64,000 nt of DNA from Costus lasius. Lineage: Eukaryota > Streptophyta > Magnoliopsida > Zingiberales > Costaceae. The stretch covers positions 3,376,001 through 3,440,000 of the forward strand of contig CM050454.1 in NCBI GenBank assembly GCA_027563935.2, given 5' to 3'. The notes beneath the pieces were generated by a model. The model was not told the origin of the DNA and made no database searches. It worked only from the letters and a program-made list of their open reading frames with translations. Positions within the stretch are counted from its first letter, which is position 1; each line of letters begins with the position of its first letter. The position numbers and the translations under genes were made by a program. Shown in pieces: positions 1-10,366 of the stretch.

Positions 1-2327
1 CAATGTCAAATTCCTTACAGAAGCTTATGATAAAACAGTTTTAGAGTTATACTTCAAAGTTAGCTACTATTTTTTTGGTTGGAGGGAGATATGCACAACA
101 TCTCTCTCAGACACAGACAAAGCATCTCTCACGTGTGCATACACTTATCTATCAGATTTTACACACTACATAGCATTGTTGCATGTTTCACACCTACAAC
201 AGCACCACCTTCACTGGTAGTATTGTTTGTACCCACCATCAGCAGTGGCGCTACACTCACTATAAGGGCTGTCAACCACCTAACCATGATTTGTGATCTC
301 CATGTGACTTGAGATGAACTAAATAAATTCTGATTGAGAAAATTAAGGCTTATAAAATGCTTGTGGTATCATATCTCTCCAAATAATGATGATGATATTA
401 ACTAAATAAGATTATGCATGTGTATAATTAATAAATGTGTGAATGTATTACACATGGCCAATACTAGAATCATGTGAGAGAAGCTTTTTGTGATACTTAT
501 GGTCAGTACAAGTATATGGCCTTTCATGGATGTGGATTTTCAGTATACATATTATGTGAATAGAAAAAAAAAAGATACTATAATTACTTATTAATAATTA
601 TTAATGTGAATATGATATGACATGTATTGCATGCTAGCAGCTCACTTTTTGATTATTATTATACTCATGTTATCATTCCTTGATGCTATCCCTATTTTCC
701 TCCAAGGATTCACCTACTGAGTGTTATAGCGAACCTATGTTGTAAAAATATTCTTAAAAATGTGAAGAGCATGAAAGATGCATCATAATAAATTTATTTA
801 TATGTAATTAGTAAATACCTTAGTTTTGATAATAAGGTCTTGGGTCAAGTCCCACCTTCATCCCTTTGTCAAAAAGAAAAAAAAGATATCGAACTGCATT
901 CTAAACTTATAAATATGGAAATTTTAGGCTTCTATGATTTTCAAGTTTAAACTAAATTTTTATAGATTTCTAGAAATGTGTGTTGCAATGAAATTATGGC
1001 TTACATATTGTAAAAACAAGGCATGAAAGTGAAGGCACAAGCGAAGAAAGAGAGGAGAGGTGTCACTATTGGTGTTGTTCTATGTGCATACACGTGAGAA
1101 AGATGGGGAGATGAATGAGAGAAAAGGGATGAAAAACAGAAAAAAAATTTCACTTGTATATTTGCTTACATGTACATATGATATGACATCATTATGGTGA
1201 AAACCCCATTAGCATCATAAGAATGTGTCAGAAAAGTTAAACAAATGACTTTAAACTAATTTGATAGTATGCAATCATATATAACCAAAAGAAATTTATG
1301 AAATAGATTATATCAATCTTTCAATTAAAAACAAACAAATATATATGTGAAATCTCCACCTTTCACATGTATGGAACCCTAACCCTTTATGCCAACCCCA
1401 TATGGATAGCATTTGAATCAATAAAGAAGCTTTTTCTCTTCTTAATGAATCGATATTCTTACATTCCAACTCCCTGATACCACCATAGGAAAATCCTAAA
1501 TTAGATCCAGGATTGATGAGTAGTGTAAGCTTATCCTTGTGGTTAATGTCATGCACCAACAAATTATGACAAAACTTATATACTATTGGTGTAAATACAA
1601 GGATCTTAAAGAAACAACTGTAGTTAAAGATGAAACAAATTAAGAATTAGAATAGCTATACTGTTTAGGTTAAAGTGATATATATTTTTTCTTAGGAGTT
1701 TAGAACTATGTGGCAGCTCAACGTAACATCAATCCTTAATCAATTTTTTTGACAATACCATTGCATACATGGGGGTCTTAAAAGAAAATGTTGGAACTTG
1801 GAATACTTTATTCTCATGGAAGATAATTTAGGTTTTAGGACTTATGTAAAGGTTAGATCATTTTGCTGCTATAATTTATGAAACGTTTGAAACAAAAGTT
1901 GCTTAACTTGAAAAGGACAATCCCCAAGCAAATGAACTCATCCCCTCACAGTTTCCAGATCATAGTAACCAACCATTTAGTCATCCCGAATAATCAACCA
2001 CTGCAGATTATTCCAGCTAATTAAATGAAACTACATACTTAAAATATTAATGATAGATAGAAAAATCAAAGCATCAATCAAACACAACATTTCATCTTTG
2101 AACTGTTCAACGCTTTGAAGCTAACACATAAAGATTTACTTCGATTTGAACACAAAGGAAAGCAGCAAAGCAAAAAAAAAAAAAAATAACTTGCCTAATA
2201 TTGAAAAGGCAACCTCTATACCAATCCCAGAGTTATTAAACATGCCACTCAACAATTCTCAAACAACTTGATAAATGATGTGGAAAAATTGACCCCAAGA
2301 CCTTATAGCGTCAACCATAGCCGCCAA
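1..2327. other. AT-rich spacer downstream of TML
   Basis: No supported gene. The stretch is AT-rich, and its short open frames show no recognisable domain. The last few hundred bases before 2328 should hold the 3' untranslated region of the minus-strand TML gene. I see no clear transposon ends here. Confidence 0.5.
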
Positions 2328-4286
2328 TCAAGTGCACATGTAAGTCCCACTGGCATAAACATGGCTAACCTCATTGAAGTCTGCAATGCCGTCCGTAACA
2401 GGTCTGAGACATACACCGGACAATGTAGCAGCACCTTGAACAGAGAAATTCACCATCCCAACAACCTCAAGTTCACCCTCTGCAGAGTCCTGATCAACTG
2501 GCATTCGAGCCCTCAACCGGCCAGGAGGACCCTTGAGAGGGACATCTGGGATATGCCACCTAATCTCCTTCTCTCCCCGTATTGCCTTTGGCGAAACCTC
2601 AAGCAATGTAGGCTCAACCGGAAGTTTCATGATAAATGTCACATTGGTCAATGGCATGAGCAACGATGGATTGGAGACGTACTGTATCATTGCTCTAAGA
2701 AGCTTCCCAGTGTGGCGCTTCACAAGGCGAAGCCTAAGTGGTAGTGGAGTCAACCGGGGCTGAAGGCTATACAGAATGAGAGGCAGGGGCTCTTCCATGG
2801 ATGGAGTCCTTACATGAAACAGCCCATTCTGAAGGCTGCTTACACGCGAACTTTGCAGCACAGCCCTTTTGATGCCGGAAGTCCCTTCGAGTCGGAAAGA
2901 GAACTCTGTCTCCTTCCCAGCAGCCTTTTTTGGTGGCAGCGTCCGTAGGAAGACGGTACCTTTCAAACCCACGCGAGCAAGAAGAGACTCCTTAAACTCG
3001 GCATTAATCTCCTCGGAGGTGTACATCTCGGGGCCGGTCATCTCCTTTGTCTTCGATACTAAGAGGTTCTCCAGAGGAGTGCCAGCTCCAGCTGCGGCAG
3101 CGTTAGCAATCGCTGAGCTCGGGCCAGTGGCAAGCAGTTCAAGACCGGTGAGACCCTGGGCCTGGCTTGCCTTCTTTTTGGTCGTTATGAACTCTGATGC
3201 ATCAAGCCCACCTCCAAAGGGAGTGTTCCCTTCAATCCCTTCGAAGGCTTCGGAGAGGGAGGCCTCCTCGTTGCCAAACTCAATGCCGCCATATTCCCCT
3301 TCAAATCCTTCCACCCCGATGAACGTGGGCTTCGTGGCTTCGGCCGGAGGGAGCGTCGTGACCTCAAGACCGGCGAGGGCCAGAGTCGGATCTGTCGTGC
3401 CGGCAGTCACATCTTTGCTCTTCTTGAAACCACCGACGAGGGCTTCATCGGGCTTGTTAATAAGGTCGCTAGCGGCAAAGGGGTCCTTCTGCTCCTCAGC
3501 GGCAACCTCCTCAGCTTGATCCTTCTGCTCCTCAGGTAGGGAGACTGCAGGGGCGATGGCGGATGCTACCTCGTCTCCCGCAGCGAGAGTCTCGGTAGGA
3601 AGCTCAAAGGAAGCGGACGAGAAGGCTTCGAGGTTAGCGCGCCGCTCCGCGGCAAGAGACTCGGGGCCCCCAGCCCATGAGTCAGCGCCACGGACGCGGC
3701 TCTCGGCGTCGACGCCCATGTGGACCATCTTAGCAAGGCTATCCCCATGGATGGAGGAAAGAAGGTAGGCGAGGCGAACGTTGCCGGCGCCGTGAAGGAT
3801 GATATCCAGGGCCAAGTAAACCTCGGTGTACTTACGGTGAAGCTTCTCAGGGGTCACGTCAACACCGCGGCAAGCGGTGACCACGACGGAGACGGCCTGA
3901 TTAACAGTATTAATACACTCAAACAGATTAGAGTGGTGATCAGCGGTGGTTACGCCTAGGACGTAGACGGCGTTGACGAGGCGATAAACCACGCGGTATT
4001 TGCTCTCGACACCGACGACAAGCTGGCCGCCGGAGGCTGCAAGTGGGTCGTCACCGAGAGATGAGTCAAGATCGTCGGTGGAGGGGGAAGGGGAAGGGGC
4101 AGGAGCGGCGGAGGTGGAAGGGTGGAGACTACGGGCGGAGCCAGCGGAGGACGAGGAGAGGGAGAGGCGAGCTTGGCGGAAGGCGGAGAGAGCGGCGAGT
4201 GCGCGAGCGGGAGGGAACCACTCCCGGGTCTGGAGGAGGATGTCGGGGCCATTCGCCGGCTGCAGGGAGAGGGCGAGGCACGCCAT
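2328..4286 (-). CDS. TML: TML, muniscin-like subunit of the TPLATE endocytic complex
   Basis: Single-exon gene of 652 codons. The product should be the medium (mu-like) subunit of the plant TPLATE/TSET adaptor complex, which acts with clathrin at the plasma membrane in endocytosis. The N-terminus (MACLALSLQPANGPD) and a downstream segment around YLLSSIHGDSLAKMVHMG match what I know of TML. The N-terminal part resembles a longin/mu-type fold. It is followed by an acidic, low-complexity linker at about residues 200-360, and then a C-terminal mu-homology domain that ends in SGTYMC. Length agrees with the family (about 650 residues). I chose the ATG at 4286 because the open frame continues upstream through about 127 codons that look like leader sequence, not TML. 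Family assignment is from recognition, without a database search. Confidence 0.86.
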   Translation of the reverse strand: MACLALSLQPANGPDILLQTREWFPPARALAALSAFRQARLSLSSSSAGSARSLHPSTSAAPAPSPSPSTDDLDSSLGDDPLAASGGQLVVGVESKYRVVYRLVNAVYVLGVTTADHHSNLFECINTVNQAVSVVVTACRGVDVTPEKLHRKYTEVYLALDIILHGAGNVRLAYLLSSIHGDSLAKMVHMGVDAESRVRGADSWAGGPESLAAERRANLEAFSSASFELPTETLAAGDEVASAIAPAVSLPEEQKDQAEEVAAEEQKDPFAASDLINKPDEALVGGFKKSKDVTAGTTDPTLALAGLEVTTLPPAEATKPTFIGVEGFEGEYGGIEFGNEEASLSEAFEGIEGNTPFGGGLDASEFITTKKKASQAQGLTGLELLATGPSSAIANAAAAGAGTPLENLLVSKTKEMTGPEMYTSEEINAEFKESLLARVGLKGTVFLRTLPPKKAAGKETEFSFRLEGTSGIKRAVLQSSRVSSLQNGLFHVRTPSMEEPLPLILYSLQPRLTPLPLRLRLVKRHTGKLLRAMIQYVSNPSLLMPLTNVTFIMKLPVEPTLLEVSPKAIRGEKEIRWHIPDVPLKGPPGRLRARMPVDQDSAEGELEVVGMVNFSVQGAATLSGVCLRPVTDGIADFNEVSHVYASGTYMCT

Positions 4287-4661
4287 GGCGATCGATCGAT
4301 CTAGCTTGGAAACACTCAATTCGATTAGAGTTCGAGATCTAAGATCGGAGAAGGATGACCGGCTACCAGATCTCAGATCTGGGCCAAATGTGGATGGGAG
4401 GAACAAAGGGAAGAACCAGCGAAGAATTGAATGTGCGGGACGTCCGCATAGGAAAGGAGAATACGAGAAAGCAAGCCCTAGAGGCGGGCCAACGATAATA
4501 AGATAAGTTTCAATATAATCGAGAGGCCCAACCCATTGGTTTGTATCGTCTGGAAGCCTACTACAGTGGCCCATGATCACAATCCAGCCCCTTTTAGTGT
4601 GGAGCAGTGACTTGCTTTGGGCATAAGAATATGTTCCTCCCTGCATGTACCTAGGCCCTAG
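4287..4661 (-). promoter_or_regulatory. 5' leader and proximal promoter of TML
   Basis: This 375-bp stretch separates the TML start codon from the retrotransposon. It must contain the leader and what remains of the proximal promoter. A purine/GATC-rich segment sits next to the ATG (several AGATCT/GATCGATC motifs at 4289-4385). The element insertion lies only about 370 bp upstream of the start codon, so it may alter TML expression. Confidence 0.4.
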
Positions 4662-5721
4662 TGTCACGCCCCGATCGGATCGGTCTAGAATGAGCGCTTA
4701 TCCGCTTCCTAGAGCCGTCCGGCGGAACACCGGAACGTAACTCGCCCTAGGGTTTCCGACCCAAAATCGAAACCCTAATTTCCCCGATTAATTTTTATCC
4801 CCAAAATACAGTTCGCACGGAAAACCCTAACCCTAATTTAGAGAAAACCGATCGGAACCCTAAATCCAAAATTACCTCTCGGTCAAAATTAATTTTGACC
4901 ACCAATTTCCTTCGTTCGCCGCTTCGAATTCGATTTCGAATTCGAATTTCCTTTGCTGACGTCACGCCTGACGTCAGCGTCTGAATTCGATTTCCGCCGC
5001 GTCTGATTTGCGATGCTGACGTGAGCCTTGCGTCAGCCCGTGAAATCGATTCTCGCCGTTGCCGATTTTGACTTCGTCAACGCCTCGTTTCGAACGCCGA
5101 ACGCGTTCGAAACTCGCCTCCTTCGTCTTCGTTGCGAACGAACGCCGCCGCTGCGTTCGTTCGTCTGCCGCCGACCGGACAGCCGCCTGCTGCCGGAAAG
5201 AAGCGGAAATCTCCGCCGAGAACCGAGAACACAGGGAGGAGTATCGGAGAGGAAAAACTCAGCTTTATTCCTTGATAGAAGCTTACAAGCTTGTCGTCGT
5301 CAACCCTCGTCGGCGACGTCCCTCTAACCCTCCCTCACCGGCGAACCACTCGCCGATTACAATCTCTCAGTTCACTCTTGTCGAAGCTTCACCAAGCTTC
5401 GTTGTGGGTCGGTAATGGCGGATCATAGCGTACCCGTCGAAGCTCCCCGAGCTTCCTTTTAACGATCGAGGCCGCCGCCTCTATTTCGGGCGCCTGAGCC
5501 CGATTCTTCCGCCGCCGAAGATCCCGTCGCCGCCGTCGACCGATTCCTGCGGAGACGCCGTTGTCGCTCGCGCCGCGTCTGGCGAATACGCTCTGCGCGA
5601 ACAGTTCGCGTTCGGTGCCCGTGGCGACAACGAAGCGAAAGCTTCGTTTACTTTCGATTTCCCGTGTGGGCTTGGGCCTGCACATGGGCTTGGGCCGGAC
5701 CGGGTAGACCGGGCCCTGACA
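4662..5721 (-). repeat. 3' LTR of the TR-GAG element
   Basis: 1060 bp. It differs from the other LTR at three bases near its outer (left) end and carries 13 extra bases after 5290, inside a GTC/GGC-rich run. The LTR contains telomere-like AACCCTAA motifs and two TGACGTCA palindromes. Confidence 0.93.
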
Positions 5722-6914
5722 ATACTCCCCCGCCCAATTTGGACATCGCCCTCGATGTCTCTAGCGGACGGATCCTGCATAACCATCGCTCCAATCCTCA
5801 AAGCACCAATCCGCGGTTGCTCGATTTCCTCAGCCTCCACGGCTGGTTCCTGTGCCGCCATTGCCATGAGTTTCTGTTTGTTGGGGCAGTCCTTCACCCA
5901 GTGAGGTCCCCCGCACCAGAAACAACCCTGTGGCTTTTGCTCCCGTCGTCCCGGAGAACCCTTGTTCTGCCGGTAGAATGGTCTACCTCTCTCTGGAACT
6001 CTGGCTCCCGGCGGTGTGCGTGGGGAGCCGCGCTTTGGTGGTGTCTTGGATTTCTTTGGTGGTGCTGGTTTGAAAGTTCTGTTATCCACCAACGATTCAG
6101 CCACTGCCGCCGCCGCCCTCCAGTCAACCGGCTCGCGACGTCGGACCTCTGTTTCTGCCCATGGCTGAAGGCCCCGGAGGAAGAAGTATCGCCTATCGTC
6201 CTCCGCCATACCCGGAAGCTCCAGCATCAACGTAGAGAAAGCCCGGACGTACTCCTGGATCGGGCCAGTATGCCTCAGCCGATCCAGTTTGCCACGCGCC
6301 TGATCCGCCGAGTTTCCGGGAAGAAACTGCCGCCGCAGTTCCTCACGGAAAGTCTCCCAAGTCCAGCCAGTCGTCCCTGAGCTAGAGCCAACTTTGGTTC
6401 GCCACCAAAGCTTTGCGTCGCCTGTAAGATAGGCGATGCACACCTGTACCCGATCTCCTGCAGAAATATGGTTAGCTGAAAACAGTTGCTCCATATCCCA
6501 GATAAAATTCTCGACCTCTCTGGACGATCGAGCCCCTCCGAACGTCGCTGGGTCGGGCACCCGTATCCTCGGTTTGGGAGCCTCCTGCTCCACCGGTGCC
6601 GCTGTTGATACTTGCGCTAGGGCTAGGCGCAGTATCTTAACTTCAGCGTGCATGTCCTCCTTCATGCGAACCATCTCCCCTGGCAGATGGATCAGACCCT
6701 CCACGGTCTGCTGCATGACCTCGAGTTGCAACCTTTGTTGCTCAATCTGCAATCTCTGTTGCTCGATTTGCAACCTCTGCTGTTCGATCAGTAATTCCTG
6801 ATCCTCCACAGTCTTCTGAAGGTTTTCCACCTGTGGAATCATCCCAGTATCTCCACCACTAGTCATACCAAGCATTTGCTCGATGTGAGCAATGCGATCA
6901 CCCTGGTTTACCAT
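5481..6914 (-). CDS. Ty3-type Gag polyprotein of the TR-GAG element
   Basis: The open frame reaches back to about 7072, but the first in-frame ATG is at 6914, which gives 477 residues; the codon at 7028 is GTG. In order it holds an N-terminal coiled coil with an exact heptad IEQQRLQ repeated three times, a retrotransposon gag domain (segments DAKLWWRTKVG, TWETFREELRRQF and the FFLRGLQPW stretch), a basic proline-rich linker, and a CCHC zinc knuckle (CFWCGGPHWVKDC). Gag would form the particle that packages element RNA. The frame runs through the polypurine tract and ends about 80 codons inside the 3' LTR, so the tail is LTR-encoded. No pol follows. A start at the upstream GTG cannot be excluded. 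Confidence 0.85.
   Translation of the reverse strand: MVNQGDRIAHIEQMLGMTSGGDTGMIPQVENLQKTVEDQELLIEQQRLQIEQQRLQIEQQRLQLEVMQQTVEGLIHLPGEMVRMKEDMHAEVKILRLALAQVSTAAPVEQEAPKPRIRVPDPATFGGARSSREVENFIWDMEQLFSANHISAGDRVQVCIAYLTGDAKLWWRTKVGSSSGTTGWTWETFREELRRQFLPGNSADQARGKLDRLRHTGPIQEYVRAFSTLMLELPGMAEDDRRYFFLRGLQPWAETEVRRREPVDWRAAAAVAESLVDNRTFKPAPPKKSKTPPKRGSPRTPPGARVPERGRPFYRQNKGSPGRREQKPQGCFWCGGPHWVKDCPNKQKLMAMAAQEPAVEAEEIEQPRIGALRIGAMVMQDPSARDIEGDVQIGRGSIVRARSTRSGPSPCAGPSPHGKSKVNEAFASLSPRAPNANCSRRAYSPDAARATTASPQESVDGGDGIFGGGRIGLRRPK
5722..5735 (-). other. Polypurine tract of the TR-GAG element
   Basis: On the minus strand this reads GGGCGGGGGAGTAT and directly abuts the 3' LTR. That is the position and composition expected of the plus-strand primer. 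Confidence 0.75.
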
Positions 6915-7078
6915 CTCCTCAGGATCAGCCGTCTCCTTGGCTTTTCCTTTATCCTGCCTGGGTCGGGCGTCCTCTGACGCTCCTCTAGCAGTATGGGTGA
7001 TCTTCTGGAACTTCAGACCTTTCCTCACCTTCGAGGGTGAGGCTGAAGGTGCCGTGTTTGCTAGAACACGTTAGCCGC

Positions 7079-7088
7079 CTCTGATACC
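7079..7088 (-). other. Primer-binding site of the TR-GAG element
   Basis: The minus strand reads GGTATCAGAG three bases inside the 5' LTR. This matches the usual plant initiator-tRNA-Met primer site (TGGTATCAGAGC) and fixes the element's orientation. Confidence 0.8.
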
Positions 7089-7091
7089 TGT

Positions 7092-8138
7092 TGTCACGCC
7101 CCGGTCGGATCGGTCTAGAATGAGCGCTTATCCGCTTCCTAGAGCCGTCCGGCGGAACACCGGAACGTAACTCGCCCTAGGGTTTCCGACCCAAAATCGA
7201 AACCCTAATCTCCCCGATTAATTTTTATCCCCAAAATACAGTTCGCACGGAAAACCCTAACCCTAATTTAGAGAAAACCGATCGGAACCCTAAATCCAAA
7301 ATTACCTCTCGGTCAAAATTAATTTTGACCACCAATTTCCTTCGTTCGCCGCTTCGAATTCGATTTCGAATTCAAATTTCCTTTGCTGACGTCACGCCTG
7401 ACGTCAGCGTCTGAATTCGATTTCCGCCGCGTCTGATTTGCGATGCTGACGTGAGCCTTGCGTCAGCCCGTGAAATCGATTCTCGCCGTTGCCGATTTTG
7501 ACTTCGTCAACGCCTCGTTTCGAACGCCGAACGCGTTCGAAACTCGCCTCCTTCGTCTTCGTTGCGAACGAACGCCGCCGCTGCGTTCGTTCGTCTGCCG
7601 CCGACCGGACAGCCGCCTGCTGCCGGAAAGAAGCGGAAATCTCCGCCGAGAACCGAGAACACAGGGAGGAGTATCGGAGAGGAAAAACTCAGCTTTATTC
7701 CTTGATAGAAGCTTACAAGCTTGTCGTCGTCGACGTCCCTCTAACCCTCCCTCACCGGCGAACCACTCGCCGATTACAATCTCTCAGTTCACTCTTGTCG
7801 AAGCTTCACCAAGCTTCGTTGTGGGTCGGTAATGGCGGATCATAGCGTACCCGTCGAAGCTCCCCGAGCTTCCTTTTAACGATCGAGGCCGCCGCCTCTA
7901 TTTCGGGCGCCTGAGCCCGATTCTTCCGCCGCCGAAGATCCCGTCGCCGCCGTCGACCGATTCCTGCGGAGACGCCGTTGTCGCTCGCGCCGCGTCTGGC
8001 GAATACGCTCTGCGCGAACAGTTCGCGTTCGGTGCCCGTGGCGACAACGAAGCGAAAGCTTCGTTTACTTTCGATTTCCCGTGTGGGCTTGGGCCTGCAC
8101 ATGGGCTTGGGCCGGACCGGGTAGACCGGGCCCTGACA
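7092..8138 (-). repeat. 5' LTR of the TR-GAG element
   Basis: 1047 bp, ends TGTCA/TGACA. In element orientation an AATAAA motif (about 7692-7698) may mark the polyadenylation region. CG content is high in the U3 side. Confidence 0.93.
7387..7406. promoter_or_regulatory. Paired TGACGTCA palindromes in the LTR
   Basis: Two perfect TGACGTCA sites, 12 bp start to start, at 7387 and 7399. The same pair is at 4957 and 4969 in the other LTR. This is a classic binding sequence for plant bZIP (TGA/HY5-like) factors. In the element's own direction the sites lie downstream of the putative AATAAA, so a role as the element's promoter is uncertain. Confidence 0.5.
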
Positions 8139-9673
8139 CCTAGGGTCTCATATGTGAAAATTTCCTTGCCTAGAAATCTTTATTTGTTTCTTTGGAGAGA
8201 ATGGAGGGTGGAAAAAAAAAGGAAAAGTAACAAATTCTTCGTTTCCTTGGACAGAAGGATAGAGGAGGATAGGAAAATAAAGATAACTTTCTCTCATTTT
8301 GCTTTATGCCCAACTAAGAAAGAAAACTCGCGTTGCTCGTTGATTCTACCCCCAATGCTTGCCGATCGCTAGCTCCTGCCGATCGCCAGCTCCAGTAGCT
8401 CGCTTGCTCTCATCCCCACAACTCTCATCGTTTGCTGCTCACCTGCTCTTATCTCGAAATAAAGTTGATATTAACATATCATCTATTGATATGACAAATA
8501 CCGGTATAATATAATGCTAGTTTGTATAGTGTACATATGATCTAAGATTAGATAGTACATTAGCACAACCTAAAATTATAAACATTGATTAGCTATGGGT
8601 GGATCTATTTGTATTACAGACTATTGATGTGAATCAATTATGACTATCTGCCTATTACTATATTAAAAATATCCATATTTGACTTAGACCTAATTTTGAC
8701 TCAAAGTTTGAGTAAACTCTAAGCACTGTGAGGCAGCGTAAGACTAGGGTGTGGAAATTTTAAAACTCACGTCGATATATATTTTATTATTTATTTATTA
8801 TAATTTAATTATAAATTTTATTTTTTCTTTATTTATATGTTATATAATTATTTTATTTTAATAAATTAAATATTTTTATAAAATTAAAAAAAAAGATTAC
8901 AAATGAAAAGAAAGTCTATCCTCAATCCGAATAGAAGTCAATGGGGGAAACTCTAGTTGATAGGTCGTGGGTAAAACCCGACTTGGTAAATTCAGATCAG
9001 GGTCGGGTATGAGAATTCAGGTATCTACTCCAAACCCACCATAATTATTAAAATAATAAATTTACCCCTTATAATCTAGTTACAAAATGCCTAACCCTAA
9101 TCCCCCTCTTAATCGATAGCATCCAAATATCAATCTCTGCTTTTGCATAGTTGCACGTGATGTGCGACGCTTGCATCCCTGTGCCCCCAATGTCGTCGAC
9201 GTTGCGCACCTCGTTGTCACTGCTGCCATCGATCATCGCCCTCAGTCCCTCACCTCTTGCGCACCCCAACAACCGCTCTGAGTCTCTGCCCTCTAGAGCT
9301 ACAATGTTGCCTCCCCTGCTGCAGCGTCGCGCTACCTTCGCTTCTCCTGCAACGTCGCGCTGCCTTCGCTTCTCCTGCAATGTCGCACCGCCTTCGCTCT
9401 TCTTGCAACACCACGCCACCGTAGTCCCTCCTTCAGCGCCGCTGTTGTCTCTGCTCTTGCAACATCACATCATCGCTGCTAGCCAATTCTCTACCTCTTG
9501 GACTTTGGACGATAATAAGTATCATGCTATGATGGGTAGATGGGATTAGGGATGACATAAATGGATGATATAGATAGGAATTAGGATAAGTAACTTAAAT
9601 TTCTTAATTTCTAGTTAGTTAATTTCTATATTTTAATTAAATATTTATTTTATTGTTATTTGTATATTGTGAA
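8139..9673. other. Spacer with degraded repeats
   Basis: No supported gene. A TTATTTATT/AATTTAAT-rich block lies at about 8780-8890. A CGGGT/ACCCG-containing fragment at 8940-9060 resembles interiors of hAT-like MITEs elsewhere in the window. A GC-richer, CTCGCC/CTTCGCTTCTCC-like low-complexity stretch at 9160-9480 gives spurious open frames. Confidence 0.45.
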
Positions 9674-10165
9674 TGTTAGGTCACAACCCAACCTCTGGGC
9701 CTAGCTTGTTACGAGTCAAACATTCACAACCCAACCTCTGGGCCTAGCTTGTTACGAGTCATAGACCTAACTAAAAGGCGCCTTTTTGTTAGGTCATAAC
9801 TTATAACAAGCTAGGCCCAGAGGTTTGGGCAGCTCAGATGGTTAAAGGTCATGACCCGTGAGGGTCATATCCAGGGGTCGAATCTTGCTGCAGACGGAAT
9901 ATTTCCGAGGGCATGATGACCCATGAAACGGAACGGGATTCGGGTTTGTAAACCTTGGGTTAAGGCCCAAACCTCTGGGCCTAACTTGTTATGGGTTATG
10001 ACCTAACAAAAAGGCGCCTTTTGAATATATTATTGAATCGGGATTCGGGTTTGTAAACCTTGGGTTAAGGCCCACGGGTTATGACCTTTAACCAAAACCG
10101 AATTGAGATTCGGGTTTGTAAACCCAAACCTCTGGGCCTAGCTTGTTACGGGTTGTGACCTAACA
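9674..10165. mobile_element. Small element of nested inverted repeats with tRNA-like core
   Basis: The 492-bp element has perfect 16-bp terminal inverted repeats (TGTTAGGTCACAACCC) and a 5-bp direct flank GTGAA (9669-9673, 10166-10170). Inside it a second unit, 9787-10008, starts and ends with the same kind of inverted repeat (TGTTAGGTCATAAC; about 43 bp of imperfect pairing). That unit is flanked by a perfect 14-bp direct repeat, AAAAGGCGCCTTTT (9773-9786, 10009-10022). Its core has an A-box-like AGCTCAGATGGT at 9831 and a B-box-like GGGTCGAATC at about 9885. TG/CA ends with a 5-bp duplication would suit a solo LTR; the A/B boxes would suit a SINE. The class is unresolved. Confidence 0.6.
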
Positions 10166-10364
10166 GTGAATATGTATTAAATATTAATTTTGAATATATT
10201 ATTTATAGTATATATTTATTTTTTAGGCAAGCCGAGTCGGATTTCTCCGCAGGGTTAGATTTTCTAAATCCAGATCAGAATTAAGGTTGGGAATAGATTT
10301 GGAGAAATGAGGATCGAGAATAGCAAAAACCATCCCTGACCCGTCCCGTTGTTATCCCTAATTA

Positions 10365-10366
<2 letters not shown>

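Larger units (their letters stand above)
4662..8138 (-). mobile_element. Complete gag-only LTR retrotransposon (TR-GAG type)
   Basis: Two near-identical LTRs (4662-5721 and 7092-8138) flank a 1370-bp interior. A perfect 5-bp target duplication, CCTAG, lies at 4657-4661 and 8139-8143. LTR ends are TGTCA and TGACA. The element runs on the minus strand: its primer-binding site lies beside the right LTR and its polypurine tract beside the left LTR. The interior encodes Gag only; no protease, reverse transcriptase, RNase H or integrase is present. It is therefore non-autonomous and would depend on enzymes of a Ty3-type partner. The LTRs differ by three substitutions and one 13-bp indel, so the insertion is recent. 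Confidence 0.93.

Noticed and set aside
2268..4506. Several open frames overlapping TML on both strands
   Set aside because: They are shadows of a GC-rich coding exon and encode nothing recognisable.
4287..4667. In-frame 127-codon N-terminal extension of TML
   Set aside because: The extension lacks TML similarity and coding character, and it runs up to the retrotransposon edge. The ATG at 4286 matches the family start.
5028..5415. Repeated open frames found identically in both TR-GAG LTRs
   Set aside because: Both copies are LTR sequence on the strand opposite to gag, without a domain.
9826..9895. tRNA gene
   Set aside because: A- and B-box-like motifs exist, but cloverleaf pairing is poor and the segment is inside a repeat element; it is more likely a SINE-like remnant.
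9547..10361. hAT-like MITE with TAGGGATGACA and TGTTATCCCTA ends
   Set aside because: The ends are imperfect inverted repeats, but the 8-bp flanks do not match.
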